28,000 nt of DNA from Chrysochromulina tobinii (Eukaryota > Haptophyta > Prymnesiales > Chrysochromulinaceae): assembly GCA_001275005.1 (NCBI GenBank), contig JWZX01002837.1, positions 1 through 28,000 on the forward strand. Direction: 5' to 3'. Within the stretch, counting starts at the first letter, position 1; each line of letters begins with the position of its first letter. Made by a program: the position numbers and the translations under genes. Of the stretch, positions 9,401 to 17,218 are shown piece after piece. Under the pieces are notes generated by a model. It worked only from the letters and a program-made list of their open reading frames with translations. It was not told the DNA's origin and made no database searches.

Positions 9401-12111
9401 GCGCACCTGTGGGGAAGTGGAGGCGCCGCGGTGAGCACTTGCATGCCCGCCGGCACCGTCATCTTTGGGGACTTTGCCACTCACCTTGGGCTTGGAGGTG
9501 TCTGGTTGGTCCAGCGCCAATCAAGGGCAATCAAGGGAGATCACACCTTGGGCTTGGAGGTGTCTGGTTGGTCCAGCGTGAGCTCGACTTCTACCTGCCC
9601 GTACCTGATGAGGGAGGCCATCAGGGGCGTTCAGAGCGCAATCAAGCGCCCAAGCAATGGTCATCAAGCGCAATCAAGAGCTCTCCAGGTGCAATCTGGG
9701 GCGATCCACTTACTCGAGCAGCCCGCTCAGGGGCACGTCAGCTTGACCGATGAGGTCGTCCGACGAGAAAAAGTCCCAGTCATGCACCTGTGTGTGGTGT
9801 GAACGGCGCCGTGGTGAGCACGCGCATGCAGCGAGGATCCTTAACTGTGGGATTCGAAGAAGCCCCAATCAGGGGCAATCACGTACCCGGATGCGCAGCA
9901 GCTCGTTCTCGAGCTCCGATCTCGTGCCGAGATACGCCAGTGGATTGCGCGCCTCATCAAACGTCGGGTTGAGCGTGTTGGCCTGCATATCCGTGCGTAC
10001 CTAATTGCAATGAGGTGACGTTGAGCGGGCATGCAATGAGGTGAGAGGGGCAATTAGGGGAGGTGGCCGGGCATGCAATGAGGTGAGAGGGGCAATTAGG
10101 GGGGCTGGCCTGCATGTGCGTGCGTACCGTCCTCCCTGGTCAGCAGGTACGCATGCAATGAGGTGATAGGGGCAATTAGGGGCAATTAGGGGCAATCACG
10201 GTGCGTACCGTCCTCCCGAAATAGCCGCCATGACGCAGAATCTTGCACCCGGGGTGCGCGGGAGGGTCGATGGAGAAGACGATGTACGGATCGGACGTGG
10301 CCGCCATGTACCTGTGGGGACACGACGCTGTGGTGAGCACTTGCATGCAAGGCGGGTCATCAGGTGGCAATCAGCGTACTCCTTCGGATCGAAAGTGCGC
10401 TTCGCTTCTGCTTTCTTAGCCTTGTCCAGGCGCTCCTCCTCGCGAGCGTCTTGCTGCTTCCTGAGGCGTCGCAGGCGTTTCATCTCTCTTTGGAGTTGCT
10501 CCTCCTTCTGGTCCGCGTCGCGCTGCTTCTGCAGCTCCACTCGCTCCTGGAACGAGAGCTTGCCCTTCTTCTTGGCTCCGTCGCCGCCGCCACCGCCAGA
10601 CTTGCCGCCTATCCCAAGGGCCGCGAGCCAGCCGCGCTTGGGCGGCTGCGACGGCGACGCACCGTCGTTCAGAGCGTCGCTCTGGGGCCCCGTGACCAGT
10701 TTCTGGTGGTCGTGCTCGCCGCCGCCGCCGCTCGTGGTTTCGTCAGAGGCGCCCGCGCCGGCGCCCGTCTCGCCCGCCGGAGCGTTTGCTGTCGCGCCCG
10801 TGCCCCCACCGTCCTCTGGTGGGGGCAAGTACCTGCCTCCGGACTGCGCGGCGCGTTGCTTGTCGATCCGCATGCGACGATTGCGTTCCTGAGGAGGTCA
10901 TCAGCAAGGTCATCAGCGAGGTCATCAGCGAGGTCATCCCCGGATCCGCATTCGGCGGCTGCGCACCTTTTGCTTGCGCTTCAGCTCGAGCCGCTGCTTG
11001 AACGCCTCGCGCGCCGCCTCGATCTTCGCCTTCCGCTTGGACTCTAAATCCTCGCTCTTGGCCGAGCGCTTCTTCTTCTTGGGCGTATCCGCGGCGATCA
11101 GCCCGACGCCCTTCCACAGCACGAATCGTAATTGAAAGACGAAGAGCTCTTCGAAGTAGACGACAAACGAGATGCGGAAGAGAGCGCCGCCGGACTTGGC
11201 GCTACCGCTGCCGCCGCCGTCCTTCTTCTCGTCCTTCAGGACAAACTCCTGCATCACCGAGCCCTGGGCAAGCTGCAGGAGAGAGAGCTTCTCGCCGCAT
11301 CGCTTCTTGCCCTTCTTCGCCGTGAAGCTCTGGAACACCTGTGGGGGGCGACGGGGGCTCGCGCCGTGGTGAGCGCATGCACGCCATCGTGGGGACCGTG
11401 CCGACGGCTCACCTCGATCTCGATCTCCTCCATCTCGAGATCGACGTACGAGCCCATCCAGTACACGGGGACGCCGTATCCGAACTCGTTCTTGAAGTAG
11501 TGCGGCGGGTCGTTCACGTCGATGCGCGGACAGGCGGGCGTCTTGAACTGCGCCCCTTTCTTCGTTCCGCTCTTGACGAGACCCTTGCCGGGCACCTGTG
11601 GAAAGTGGAGGCGCCGTGGTGAGCACTGGCATGCTGGCCGGCACCGTCATCTTGACGAGAGCCAAATGCCGGGCACCTCTCGCTCCGTGTAGTCGCCGCC
11701 GACCATGATGCGCAGGTAGGAGCTGAGCCTCTCCTGGGTGAGCGCCTCGAGCTTGATCGCCTTCATCCGGAACTGGAAGACGCGCTTCGTCGTGTCCGGG
11801 TTCTTCTGCAGTAGCCGCTGGTACTTTTCACGCTTGGCTGCCAACCGCGATGACTCCTTCGCCTCTTCACGGTTGCCCTTCTCTTTCTCGATGTCATCCC
11901 TCTTCTTCTTGGCCTCGGCAAGCTCCTTGTTCTTCTGCTCCGTGGCCGCCCGCCTCTCCTCCTTCTCCTTCTCCGATTCCTTGGCGAACGGGTTGAGCTT
12001 CGTCAAGAATGATAATCGACCCTTAGGTTCCTTTTTCGGGGTGTCGCCAACGCCGCCTGCAGCGCCGTCGCCGCCACTGGCCGCCACGCCCGCATCGCCG
12101 CCATCCGCCAT
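6413..12111 (-). CDS. C2 / inactive transglutaminase-like ciliary protein of CEP76/CC2D2A type, 14 exons
   Basis: Exons on the minus strand: 12111-11677, 11595-11413, 11338-10967, 10888-10380, 10311-10209, 10000-9887, 9787-9714, 9604-9547, 9406-9170, 9029-8925, 8799-8515, 8387-8265, 8191-6806, 6703-6413. They join in one frame to 1424 residues. The N-terminal third is charged coiled coil. A first C2 domain starts near residue 500 (ATSDPYIVF, later DWDFFSSDDLIGQ), a second near 655 (NGASDPFVVVEWDG, VFDQDAAGHDLLG); both keep acidic loops suited to calcium. A transglutaminase-like fold follows near 920-1000 (GDYEDHS, DAYVCVG, RHVWVL) without a catalytic Cys, as in CEP76 and CC2D2A. The C-terminus (FVVAVKAIAYPGGVCSVWIYF) also matches that group. 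Those proteins act at centrioles or the ciliary transition zone, so a flagellar-base role is inferred. A family-level call is safer than one ortholog. The start is the ATG at 12111; an in-frame ATG at 12306 is an alternative. Confidence 0.8.
6704..6805 (-). other. Intron 13 of the ciliary gene
   Basis: 102 nt, phase 0, full of GATCGCCTCT/GAATGCC repeats. CTCGAGCTGCAG occurs perfectly both just before the donor and as the last 12 nt of the intron, a direct duplication of the exon end that supplies the acceptor AG. Confidence 0.8.
8192..8264 (-). other. Intron 12 of the ciliary gene
   Basis: 73 nt, phase 0, CAG|GTGCGTGAG donor and GCGCGCAG|GAC acceptor. It contains short repeats of GAGTGACTCT and GATTGCGATC. 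No clear flanking duplication. Confidence 0.75.
8388..8514 (-). other. Intron 11 of the ciliary gene, with 63-nt internal duplication
   Basis: 127 nt, phase 0. A 62-nt sequence containing the end of exon 11 and the intron start is repeated perfectly (8411-8472 and 8474-8535), so two equal donor sites lie 63 nt apart. Retaining the unit would introduce an in-frame TGA. Acceptor TTCATCAG|GTGTGG. Confidence 0.8.
8800..8924 (-). other. Intron 10 of the ciliary gene (shared 3' module)
   Basis: 125 nt, phase 0, donor TCG|GTGCGTATG. It contains GAGTGCATAT repeats, then the module CGTGCTCATTACGGCGCC ... TTTCCCACAG shared with introns 1, 2, 4, 6 and 8. Confidence 0.8.
9030..9169 (-). other. Intron 9 of the ciliary gene (nested, three target copies)
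   Basis: 140 nt, phase 0. The target site GTGATCTTGCGCT... occurs at the donor (diverged), once in the middle (28 of 29 identical to the exon) and at the start of exon 10. Both later copies follow TGATTGCCTCCCTCATCAG, so two insertion units appear stacked at one site. Confidence 0.8.
9407..9546 (-). other. Intron 8 of the ciliary gene (carries copies of both flanking exons)
   Basis: 140 nt, phase 0. It holds a perfect 35-nt copy of the end of exon 8 (9482-9516 versus 9544-9578). It also holds an approximately 40-nt diverged copy of the start of exon 9 (GTGAGTGGCAAAGTCCCC... versus GTGCGCGGCAAGTACCCT...). Its 3' end is the shared GTGCTCACCGCGGCGCC module. A 78-nt intron from the second copy is possible only if the first is removed separately. 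Confidence 0.75.
9605..9713 (-). other. Intron 7 of the ciliary gene
   Basis: 109 nt, phase 2, donor GA|GTAAGTGG, acceptor CTCCCTCATCAG|GTACGG. Its 3' end is the CCTCCCTCATCAG type also found in intron 9 and in the ankyrin gene. Confidence 0.8.
9788..9886 (-). other. Intron 6 of the ciliary gene (readable exon relic)
   Basis: 99 nt, phase 0, donor CGG|GTACGTGA. Just inside the donor the sequence still translates to DWGFFES, against DWDFFSS at the start of the next exon. The shared GTGCTCACCACGGCGCC module is near the 3' end. Confidence 0.8.
10001..10208 (-). other. Intron 5 of the ciliary gene (internal copy of the joined exon junction)
   Basis: 208 nt, phase 0, made of CCTAATTGCCCCTCTCACC-type units. 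Both ends carry GTACGCAC. In the middle (10107-10138) lies a copy of the uninterrupted exon 5/exon 6 junction. Confidence 0.8.
10312..10379 (-). other. Intron 4 of the ciliary gene (shared 3' module)
   Basis: 68 nt, phase 2, GGA|GTACGC donor and GTCCCCACAG|GTAC acceptor. Carries CATGCAAGTGCTCACCAC. Confidence 0.8.
10889..10966 (-). other. Intron 3 of the ciliary gene
   Basis: 78 nt, phase 0, centre made of GATGACCTCGCT repeats. The donor side translates to VRSRRMRI against ERNRRMRI at the start of the next exon, sharing ATGCGGATC; a duplication of about 26 nt. Confidence 0.8.
11339..11412 (-). other. Intron 2 of the ciliary gene (shared 3' module)
   Basis: 74 nt, phase 0, donor GAG|GTGAGCC. 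Contains CATGCGCTCACCACGGCGC and ends CCCCCCACAG. Confidence 0.8.
11596..11676 (-). other. Intron 1 of the ciliary gene (near copy of intron 8)
   Basis: 81 nt, phase 0. The donor side GTGCCCGGCA..TCTCGTCAAGA repeats the start of exon 2. The last 58 or so nt, from AAGATGACGGTGCCGGC to CCACAG, are almost the same as the 3' part of intron 8. Confidence 0.85.
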
Positions 12112-12449
12112 CGCTGACTCGCTTTTCCGAGGACTACTTTTCGCACTGCTCGCGCCGCAGCCCGCGAAGGAGAACGAGAAGGTGCGCCATCTTTGCCCCA
12201 CGCTTAGAAAGGCAACGCGCTGCAATGAGCATTCACGTTCACAGGCAGCTGGGGCTGGTTGCCCACTGTGCACAAAACATGCCACACGTACAATAGTAAG
12301 CCACATCGGGACAAGACACCCATGAAGACCGACCGGCGCTTCACCGGACGTTCCACCCGTGACCCGACCTACATACAGACCTTTCGATCTGCGGTTCTTC
12401 CTCCCTCATCGAACTCTCTGTCCGTACCAGATCCGTGCTGCGCCGTGTG
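12112..12449. other. Spacer between ciliary gene and EF-hand gene
   Basis: Tail-to-head spacer presumably holding the ciliary gene promoter and the EF-hand gene terminator. The frame upstream of the ciliary ATG stays open to 12306 but the encoded residues look non-coding. No RNA gene seen. Confidence 0.4.
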
Positions 12450-13823
12450 CTACACGCGGCCAACACCAACTCCACCCGCCGTTGGCATGAGGAACGTACC
12501 CCATGGCAGCTTGTTCAGCTTCACGTCCTCGGGCCGGCGCATGATGGCAAGGGATGGCCTCCTCCGCAACCCAGAAGTGGGCGACACGGGCGGCTCCTTG
12601 AAAAAAACGGAGAGCCGCTGCTGCTCGAGCCGCTGCCGTCGTTCTGCGGCGGCCTTGAGAATGTCAGCGAAAGCGTCGACCAGAGTTGGTGATCCGCAGA
12701 CCAGTTTGATGAATTCATCCATGTCGAGGGTCCCGCTCCCATCGGTGTCGGCCGCGGCGAACAGTGCACGCGCGTGGGCCTCGTCGAGCTTTGTCTCGGC
12801 GACGGCGTAGAGAAACTCCTCTACGTCGATCTCTCCACTAGCGTCCAGATCTGCCGAGCGAAAACACGTGAGTATCGAACTGCCGTGCTGCGACTTAATG
12901 CTGGCCGCCCACTTGCCGCGCATCAAATCGGCAATCTGGGGTCCCACAACCGCTAACATGGCAGCCAACTGCGGCGCAGTCGTTCGGAAGTAGAGTTTGA
13001 GAACCAAGGCGAACGCTTTTCGGATTTCCTCGGGCGACTCCCACGAAGTTGGCTGGCCGAGGCCTGGAAAGTGCTGGATGATGTTGCTGCTTCTAGGATC
13101 GACGCGCCCCTCCCGGATAGCGTTCGGCCGCGTTGCGGCGAAGGCGCCGAAGAGCTGCTTCACGTCGTACTGCAGGTGCATTGGGATGTCCTGAAGGGCG
13201 TCTGGGCCTTGCGCGGCTGTCCGCAGCGACTTGGTCGGCGCAACTCCTGAGCCCGAGCGACGCGTCTGCGTACCCTTCTGCTCCTGCTTCTTCTCGTCTG
13301 CAGGCGGTTGCTCTTCCTCGTCAAACAAGGATTTCACCTCGAAAATGGCTTTGGACTGCACGGCCAGGTTTGTGAAGCCCTCGTCCGACCAAGACGGAGC
13401 GATTAGGTGTGGCTGACTTGTGGCGCTCACGGCCGGCAGCAGGCGCACCGGCGCATCTTTTTGGGATTGCTTACCCTTCATTGGTGATTTGATAATTTCA
13501 ATCGCGTTGCTGAGTCGAAATGCCCCACGGCCCTTCAGTGGTGATTTGATCAGCTCGATTGCGCTGCTGCTGCGTGCGATGACATTGTCGAGCAGCTTTC
13601 CGAGTGGCCGCCGCTGCTGGCCCTGCGCGGCGCGGCGTCTGAGGAAAGCAGTTGGTGACATGAATCCACTGCTTGAGCGGCGCAGCTCGCGCTCAAATTC
13701 GTTGTGGTCGATCGACATCGAGGCGTCTTGTCGGGGCAGAGGGCGGTCGGTCGCGCGCACGGCAGGAGGCGTCGCCCCCAAAACGTGCCTGGAGAGATGA
13801 AAAGGCGAGCTCCGACCATCCAT
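12450..13823 (-). CDS. EF-hand calcium-binding protein with SPxK repeats
   Basis: A single-exon frame of 457 residues from the ATG at 13823. Two C-terminal EF-hands are clear: loops DLDASGEIDVEE (about 325-336) and DTDGSGTLDMDE (about 359-370), both with the full set of calcium ligands. The N-terminal half is basic and low-complexity and contains a short internal repeat, AIELIKSPLKG and AIEIIKSPMKG, each with an S-P-x-K site of the type used by cyclin-dependent kinases. A middle helical region (about 205-320) is not recognised. The protein is presumably a cytosolic calcium sensor. It diverges from the glycine-zipper gene across a 185-nt spacer. The frame is open upstream of 13823, but the residues there look random. 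The EF-hand call is certain; the cellular role is unknown. Confidence 0.8.
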   Translation of the reverse strand: MDGRSSPFHLSRHVLGATPPAVRATDRPLPRQDASMSIDHNEFERELRRSSSGFMSPTAFLRRRAAQGQQRRPLGKLLDNVIARSSSAIELIKSPLKGRGAFRLSNAIEIIKSPMKGKQSQKDAPVRLLPAVSATSQPHLIAPSWSDEGFTNLAVQSKAIFEVKSLFDEEEQPPADEKKQEQKGTQTRRSGSGVAPTKSLRTAAQGPDALQDIPMHLQYDVKQLFGAFAATRPNAIREGRVDPRSSNIIQHFPGLGQPTSWESPEEIRKAFALVLKLYFRTTAPQLAAMLAVVGPQIADLMRGKWAASIKSQHGSSILTCFRSADLDASGEIDVEEFLYAVAETKLDEAHARALFAAADTDGSGTLDMDEFIKLVCGSPTLVDAFADILKAAAERRQRLEQQRLSVFFKEPPVSPTSGLRRRPSLAIMRRPEDVKLNKLPWGTFLMPTAGGVGVGRV

Positions 13824-14008
13824 TTTAAGACCGCGTTTGGTGTGCTCGTCGTGTGAGTATACGACGCACCAGACGGGTTTAGTTGAGGGTCGAGGATCGA
13901 GACTCCTAATGTCACACTCGCTTTCGTTCTGTTCGTCCTTGAAAATAGCGAGCATCCCTGCGAGAGGAGAGGAGAGTCCGCCGCTGGTGCAGGGACGGCA
14001 GCGTAAAG
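13824..14008. promoter_or_regulatory. Divergent promoter region
   Basis: The 185-nt spacer between the start codons of the EF-hand gene (-) and the glycine-zipper gene (+) must hold both promoters if both starts are right. No clear TATA box. Confidence 0.4.
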
Positions 14009-14443
14009 ATGAACCTTCCACCGCCGCCACCACCACCGGACTCACACCGGCAAACGAATTCGCACGAGGCCGCAGCGGCGACGACGAGCAGCAAGGTGCT
14101 CGGAGGCGCAGCCGTTGCCGGAGGTGTCGTCGGGCTGGCATTGGTGGGTCCGTTGGCAGGGCTGGTTGCTGCGGGAGCGGCAGCGTACGCAGCAACTCGG
14201 AGCGATGAGGTAGGCCAGGTGGCGCAGGCGACGGGCAAGGCGACGGTGGCGATTGGTGACAAGGCCGCTGCGCTTGATCGTGAGCACCACATAAGTGAAA
14301 AAGCCAAGAAGGCGGCGGCGGACGCTGCAAAGGCTGCGCAGGACTTCAATGAGAAGCACGACGTGACCGGCAAGGCGCTGCGCGGCATGACGGTCGGCAT
14401 GAACTGGATCGCGGAAAAGGCTGGAGGTAGCTCTTCGAAGTGA
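14009..14443 (+). CDS. Small glycine-zipper / LEA-like helical protein
   Basis: 144 residues from the ATG at 14009. After a proline run (LPPPPPPP) and a polar stretch comes a Gly/Ala-rich hydrophobic segment at about 30-62 (LGGAAVAGGVVGLALVGPL and AGLVAAGAAAYAATRSDEVG) that resembles a glycine zipper. The second half is a charged amphipathic helix (KAKKAAADAAKAAQDFNEKH) like late-embryogenesis-abundant proteins. Similar glycine-zipper plus amphipathic-helix proteins occur in plants and algae, where membrane association or stress roles are proposed; here this is inference. The frame is complete with no sign of introns. Confidence 0.65.
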   Translation: MNLPPPPPPPDSHRQTNSHEAAAATTSSKVLGGAAVAGGVVGLALVGPLAGLVAAGAAAYAATRSDEVGQVAQATGKATVAIGDKAAALDREHHISEKAKKAAADAAKAAQDFNEKHDVTGKALRGMTVGMNWIAEKAGGSSSK

Positions 14444-14995
14444 GGGAATCCGTGCCTATTATCAGCGCGACCAGCGGGATGAGATGGACTCGACACTCGA
14501 GGTACGCGAGCACGCCGCGCTCGCACCCGGCCTTTTACGGCATGACCCTCGTGGGCGCGGGCGCCCACCATACAACACACCATGCGGAGCTCCACGGGTG
14601 ATTGCAGTGAGAACCGTTGCTTTTGTTCGACTGTGCTGTTGTGCGGTCAGAGCGTCCAAGCAGCATGCGGCTGGCACAACAAGGCGGGGCGTGGCGCACG
14701 CACCGTAGCGCGACTCGCGGATGGCGGTTTGAGGCCGTTGCGAGAGGGCTCTGGGCTGTGCGAACGTCCCTCCTCCCTCGTCCGCGCTGTGTAACGTCCG
14801 CACGGCATCCCTTTGGGGCTTCGGCGTGCGGCGTGCGTCTGCGCGGTTGGGTGTCCTCTCGCTCCGACCTCCGTGGACCGTGCGCGCGGTCGTCTTGGCC
14901 GTTCGTGCCGTCTACCGCTCCAGCCCCTCCACGTACTCGAGCCGAATTTTTCCTAAACGATACCCGCTGCGTAGGTACGCACCCGGTACACTTGC

Positions 14996-15253
14996 GCGTA
15001 TACGCACCCACCTGCGTATACCGCGACCAAAACTAAAAATACGCGCACCCGCTGGCGCTGCGTATACACATCCAAGTTCCAACGATCCAACCTCGCATGT
15101 ATACGCACCCACCTGTGCGCGTATACGCCCCCGGGTGTGCGTGAACCCGCATGGTGCGTATACGCACCCACCGCCGCATCTATACGCATATGCGCAAACG
15201 CAGCGCGCGGTGCGTATACACGCACCCGCGTATGCACCCGACGCTGCGTATAC
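14996..15253. repeat. Cluster of GTATAC palindromes in GCGTATACGCACCC context
   Basis: The hexamer GTATAC occurs eight times in about 255 nt, mostly within GCGTATACGCACCCAC or close variants, at irregular spacing. This is not a simple tandem repeat or a CRISPR array. Confidence 0.7.
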
Positions 15254-15317
15254 GCCGGAACGCGACGAACGTCATGTAACAACATGCGCACCGGGATCGG
15301 GGGAGGCGGGAGTGACA

Positions 15318-15370
15318 CACCACATCTCGTCCAGTGAGCGACCATCTCACCACATCTCGTCCAGTGAGCG
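15318..15370. repeat. 23-nt direct repeat, period 30
   Basis: CACCACATCTCGTCC...GAGCG occurs perfectly twice (15318-15340, 15348-15370). Confidence 0.85.
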
Positions 15371-15523
15371 TCACTATCACGTACTTTGGCAAGGCTCGTG
15401 CGGGAGGCGCCGTTGAGCACCGTCCTGAGCGTCACCAGACCCCCCCCTGAGAGCCTCCAGATCCCTCGTAGAGTCACCCCAGCTCGGAAAGCGCCGTCCT
15501 GAGCGCACGCACGTACACGTCTC

Positions 15524-17218
15524 TCACTTAAGGATCTCGTTGAGCGCCGTGTTGAGCGGCGACAGGTCGTCGAGGGCGGAGGCCGCGAGCGACAACGAGC
15601 GAAAGTCCCCGAACCCCCGCCGCTCCCATCCTATATCGTCGTCTTGATCGTCGTCATCTTCCGAATCGTCGTTGATGAAGGAGCTCAACGAGCTGCCGCT
15701 CATGGAGCCGCCCCCGGTTTCCTCATCGAGCTCGTCCTCGTTCTTGCCAGGGCCGTGGCCCGCCCCATGATGGTTTGACCTCTCCTCTCCGCCATCAATC
15801 CACACCCCAACGGCAAACTGCTCGCGAGCTGCACGCGAGTTCTGCACAACTCGCACCGGGGCACCGGCCTGCTGCGCCTGCTGCGCCTGCTGCGCCTGCT
15901 GCGCCTGCTGCGCCTGCTGCGCCTGCTGCATTCTCTGCTGCGCCTGCTGAATTCTGACCGGGTGGCCTTGGCCGGCAATGAGCGAGGCGACCGATGGCGC
16001 TGGGCCGCGCCGAACAGCCTGCATGAGCGGCACAGCCTGCACAGCCGGCATGAGCGGCACGAGCGGCACGAGCGGCACGGCATGCACGGGCGGCATGAGC
16101 GAGACGACATGCACGGGCGGCACGAGCGAGACGACATGCACGGGTGGCGCGGGCGGCACGGCATGCACGGGCGGCATGAGCGACGCAGACGGTACGGGTG
16201 ACCCCGCCTGCATGGGCTTGGGCGGAGACGGCGGCGCGGGCGGGCGCGCACACGCCGGCGCGACCACGCTAGAGGGTGGCGTGACCACGCCAGAGGGGAG
16301 CGCGACCGCGCCAGAGGGGGGCGCGACCGCGCTAGAGGGGGGCGCGACCGCGCCAGAGGGGGGCAAGACCGCGCCAGAGGGGGGCGCGCCCGCGCCAGAG
16401 GGGGGCGCGCCCACGCTAGAGGACGCGGCCGCGCACGCCGCTACGGCCTCCAGGCATTGACGCTTGGCCGGAGATCTCGGAGATTTCGGCTTGGTTCTTC
16501 GCGCGTGTGCCTTCGCAGCAGCGTCTTCTGCTAGCTGCGCAGCAAAGTCCAGCGGTGCTTCGTAAGCCATCGCCTCATCCATCGCCTCGGCATGCTTCAC
16601 AACGCTCGGCGTGCCTGCATCCTCGCACTTGACGAATCCTTGCTCTTCTCTGCGAGCCGCTTTTTCCATGCACTTCTCTGCCAGCCGCCGGAGGGCATCA
16701 CAGAGCTTCGGGTCGTACGCGTTCGGGTTGAATCCATCGATGAGGTTCCCCAAGCCCTCAATGTCGGACATGAATTCTTTCGTACGCCACGCCCCGAAAT
16801 TCGGCAACTTTATCTCGCTCCACTTCTCGGTTAAGATCGTCCGCGCATACTTCACCACCTTGGAGAGCTTGCTTCCGAGCGGGGCTGGCTTCTCCTCCTC
16901 CGAGAAGCGGCACTCTTCTGCAATGCGACGCCACAGCGCCTGCACCGTCGAGTTGCCATCGGCAGCTTTCTTGCCGCAGCCTTCTTCAATGATGTGTGGG
17001 TTCCTTCGTGCGTACACCAGTGCGACTGCCACTTCGAAACGAACCTCGTCTTTAACCTTGTCGTTGATCACAGACGTCATGTCACCGGCCTTGATCACCT
17101 TCATACATAGCTCGTCAAAGTCAGACGGCCCAGCCGAGGGGGGCGGGAGCGACGCGCGCGGCGGAGAGTCGAAGGCGGCTGGATACGGCCACTCGTTGGG
17201 CTCTTCATTCCACTCCAT
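15524..17218 (-). CDS. Unrecognised protein with low-complexity Pro/Gln and acidic tail
   Basis: 564 residues from the ATG at 17218 (MEWNEEPNEW). The N-terminal part (about 30-235) is ordinary charged helical sequence (DFDELCMKVIKAGDM, EVAVALVYARRNPHIIEEG, KLSKVVKYARTILTEKW), which I do not recognise. A basic stretch RRTKPKSPRSPAKRQ could be a nuclear localisation signal. Then come runs of APPSGAV, PPVHAVP-like repeats, a QQA repeat encoded by seven copies of CCTGCTGCG, and an acidic Asp/Glu tail. The layout (basic signal, low-complexity linker, acidic tail) would suit a nuclear regulator, but that is inference only. The frame is open slightly upstream without another ATG. Confidence 0.65.
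   Translation of the reverse strand: MEWNEEPNEWPYPAAFDSPPRASLPPPSAGPSDFDELCMKVIKAGDMTSVINDKVKDEVRFEVAVALVYARRNPHIIEEGCGKKAADGNSTVQALWRRIAEECRFSEEEKPAPLGSKLSKVVKYARTILTEKWSEIKLPNFGAWRTKEFMSDIEGLGNLIDGFNPNAYDPKLCDALRRLAEKCMEKAARREEQGFVKCEDAGTPSVVKHAEAMDEAMAYEAPLDFAAQLAEDAAAKAHARRTKPKSPRSPAKRQCLEAVAACAAASSSVGAPPSGAGAPPSGAVLPPSGAVAPPSSAVAPPSGAVALPSGVVTPPSSVVAPACARPPAPPSPPKPMQAGSPVPSASLMPPVHAVPPAPPVHVVSLVPPVHVVSLMPPVHAVPLVPLVPLMPAVQAVPLMQAVRRGPAPSVASLIAGQGHPVRIQQAQQRMQQAQQAQQAQQAQQAQQAQQAGAPVRVVQNSRAAREQFAVGVWIDGGEERSNHHGAGHGPGKNEDELDEETGGGSMSGSSLSSFINDDSEDDDDQDDDIGWERRGFGDFRSLSLAASALDDLSPLNTALNEILK
15868..15930. repeat. 9-nt repeat (CCTGCTGCG)x7 coding for QQA
   Basis: Seven near-perfect tandem copies inside the preceding gene; read on the minus strand they give AQQ repeats. 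Confidence 0.85.

Larger units (their letters stand above)
14444..15523. other. Convergent intergenic region without a recognised gene
   Basis: The 3' ends of the glycine-zipper gene (+) and the gene ending at 15524 (-) face each other across 1.08 kb. It contains the GTATAC cluster (14996-15253) and a 23-nt direct repeat (15318-15370). Open frames exist on both strands but are rich in Arg and show no family features. Confidence 0.5.

Noticed and set aside
9481-9546. A separate small exon between the two copies in ciliary intron 8
   Set aside because: The only usable AG inside the copy would leave a 17-nt exon that breaks the frame.
12112-12306. N-terminal extension of the ciliary protein from an ATG at 12306
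   Set aside because: Residues look random compared with the low-complexity and coiled-coil start at 12111; kept only as an alternative.
14462-15011. Several overlapping frames in the 14.4-15.0 kb spacer
   Set aside because: Arg-rich, no ATG context or domain, and they run into the GTATAC repeat region.
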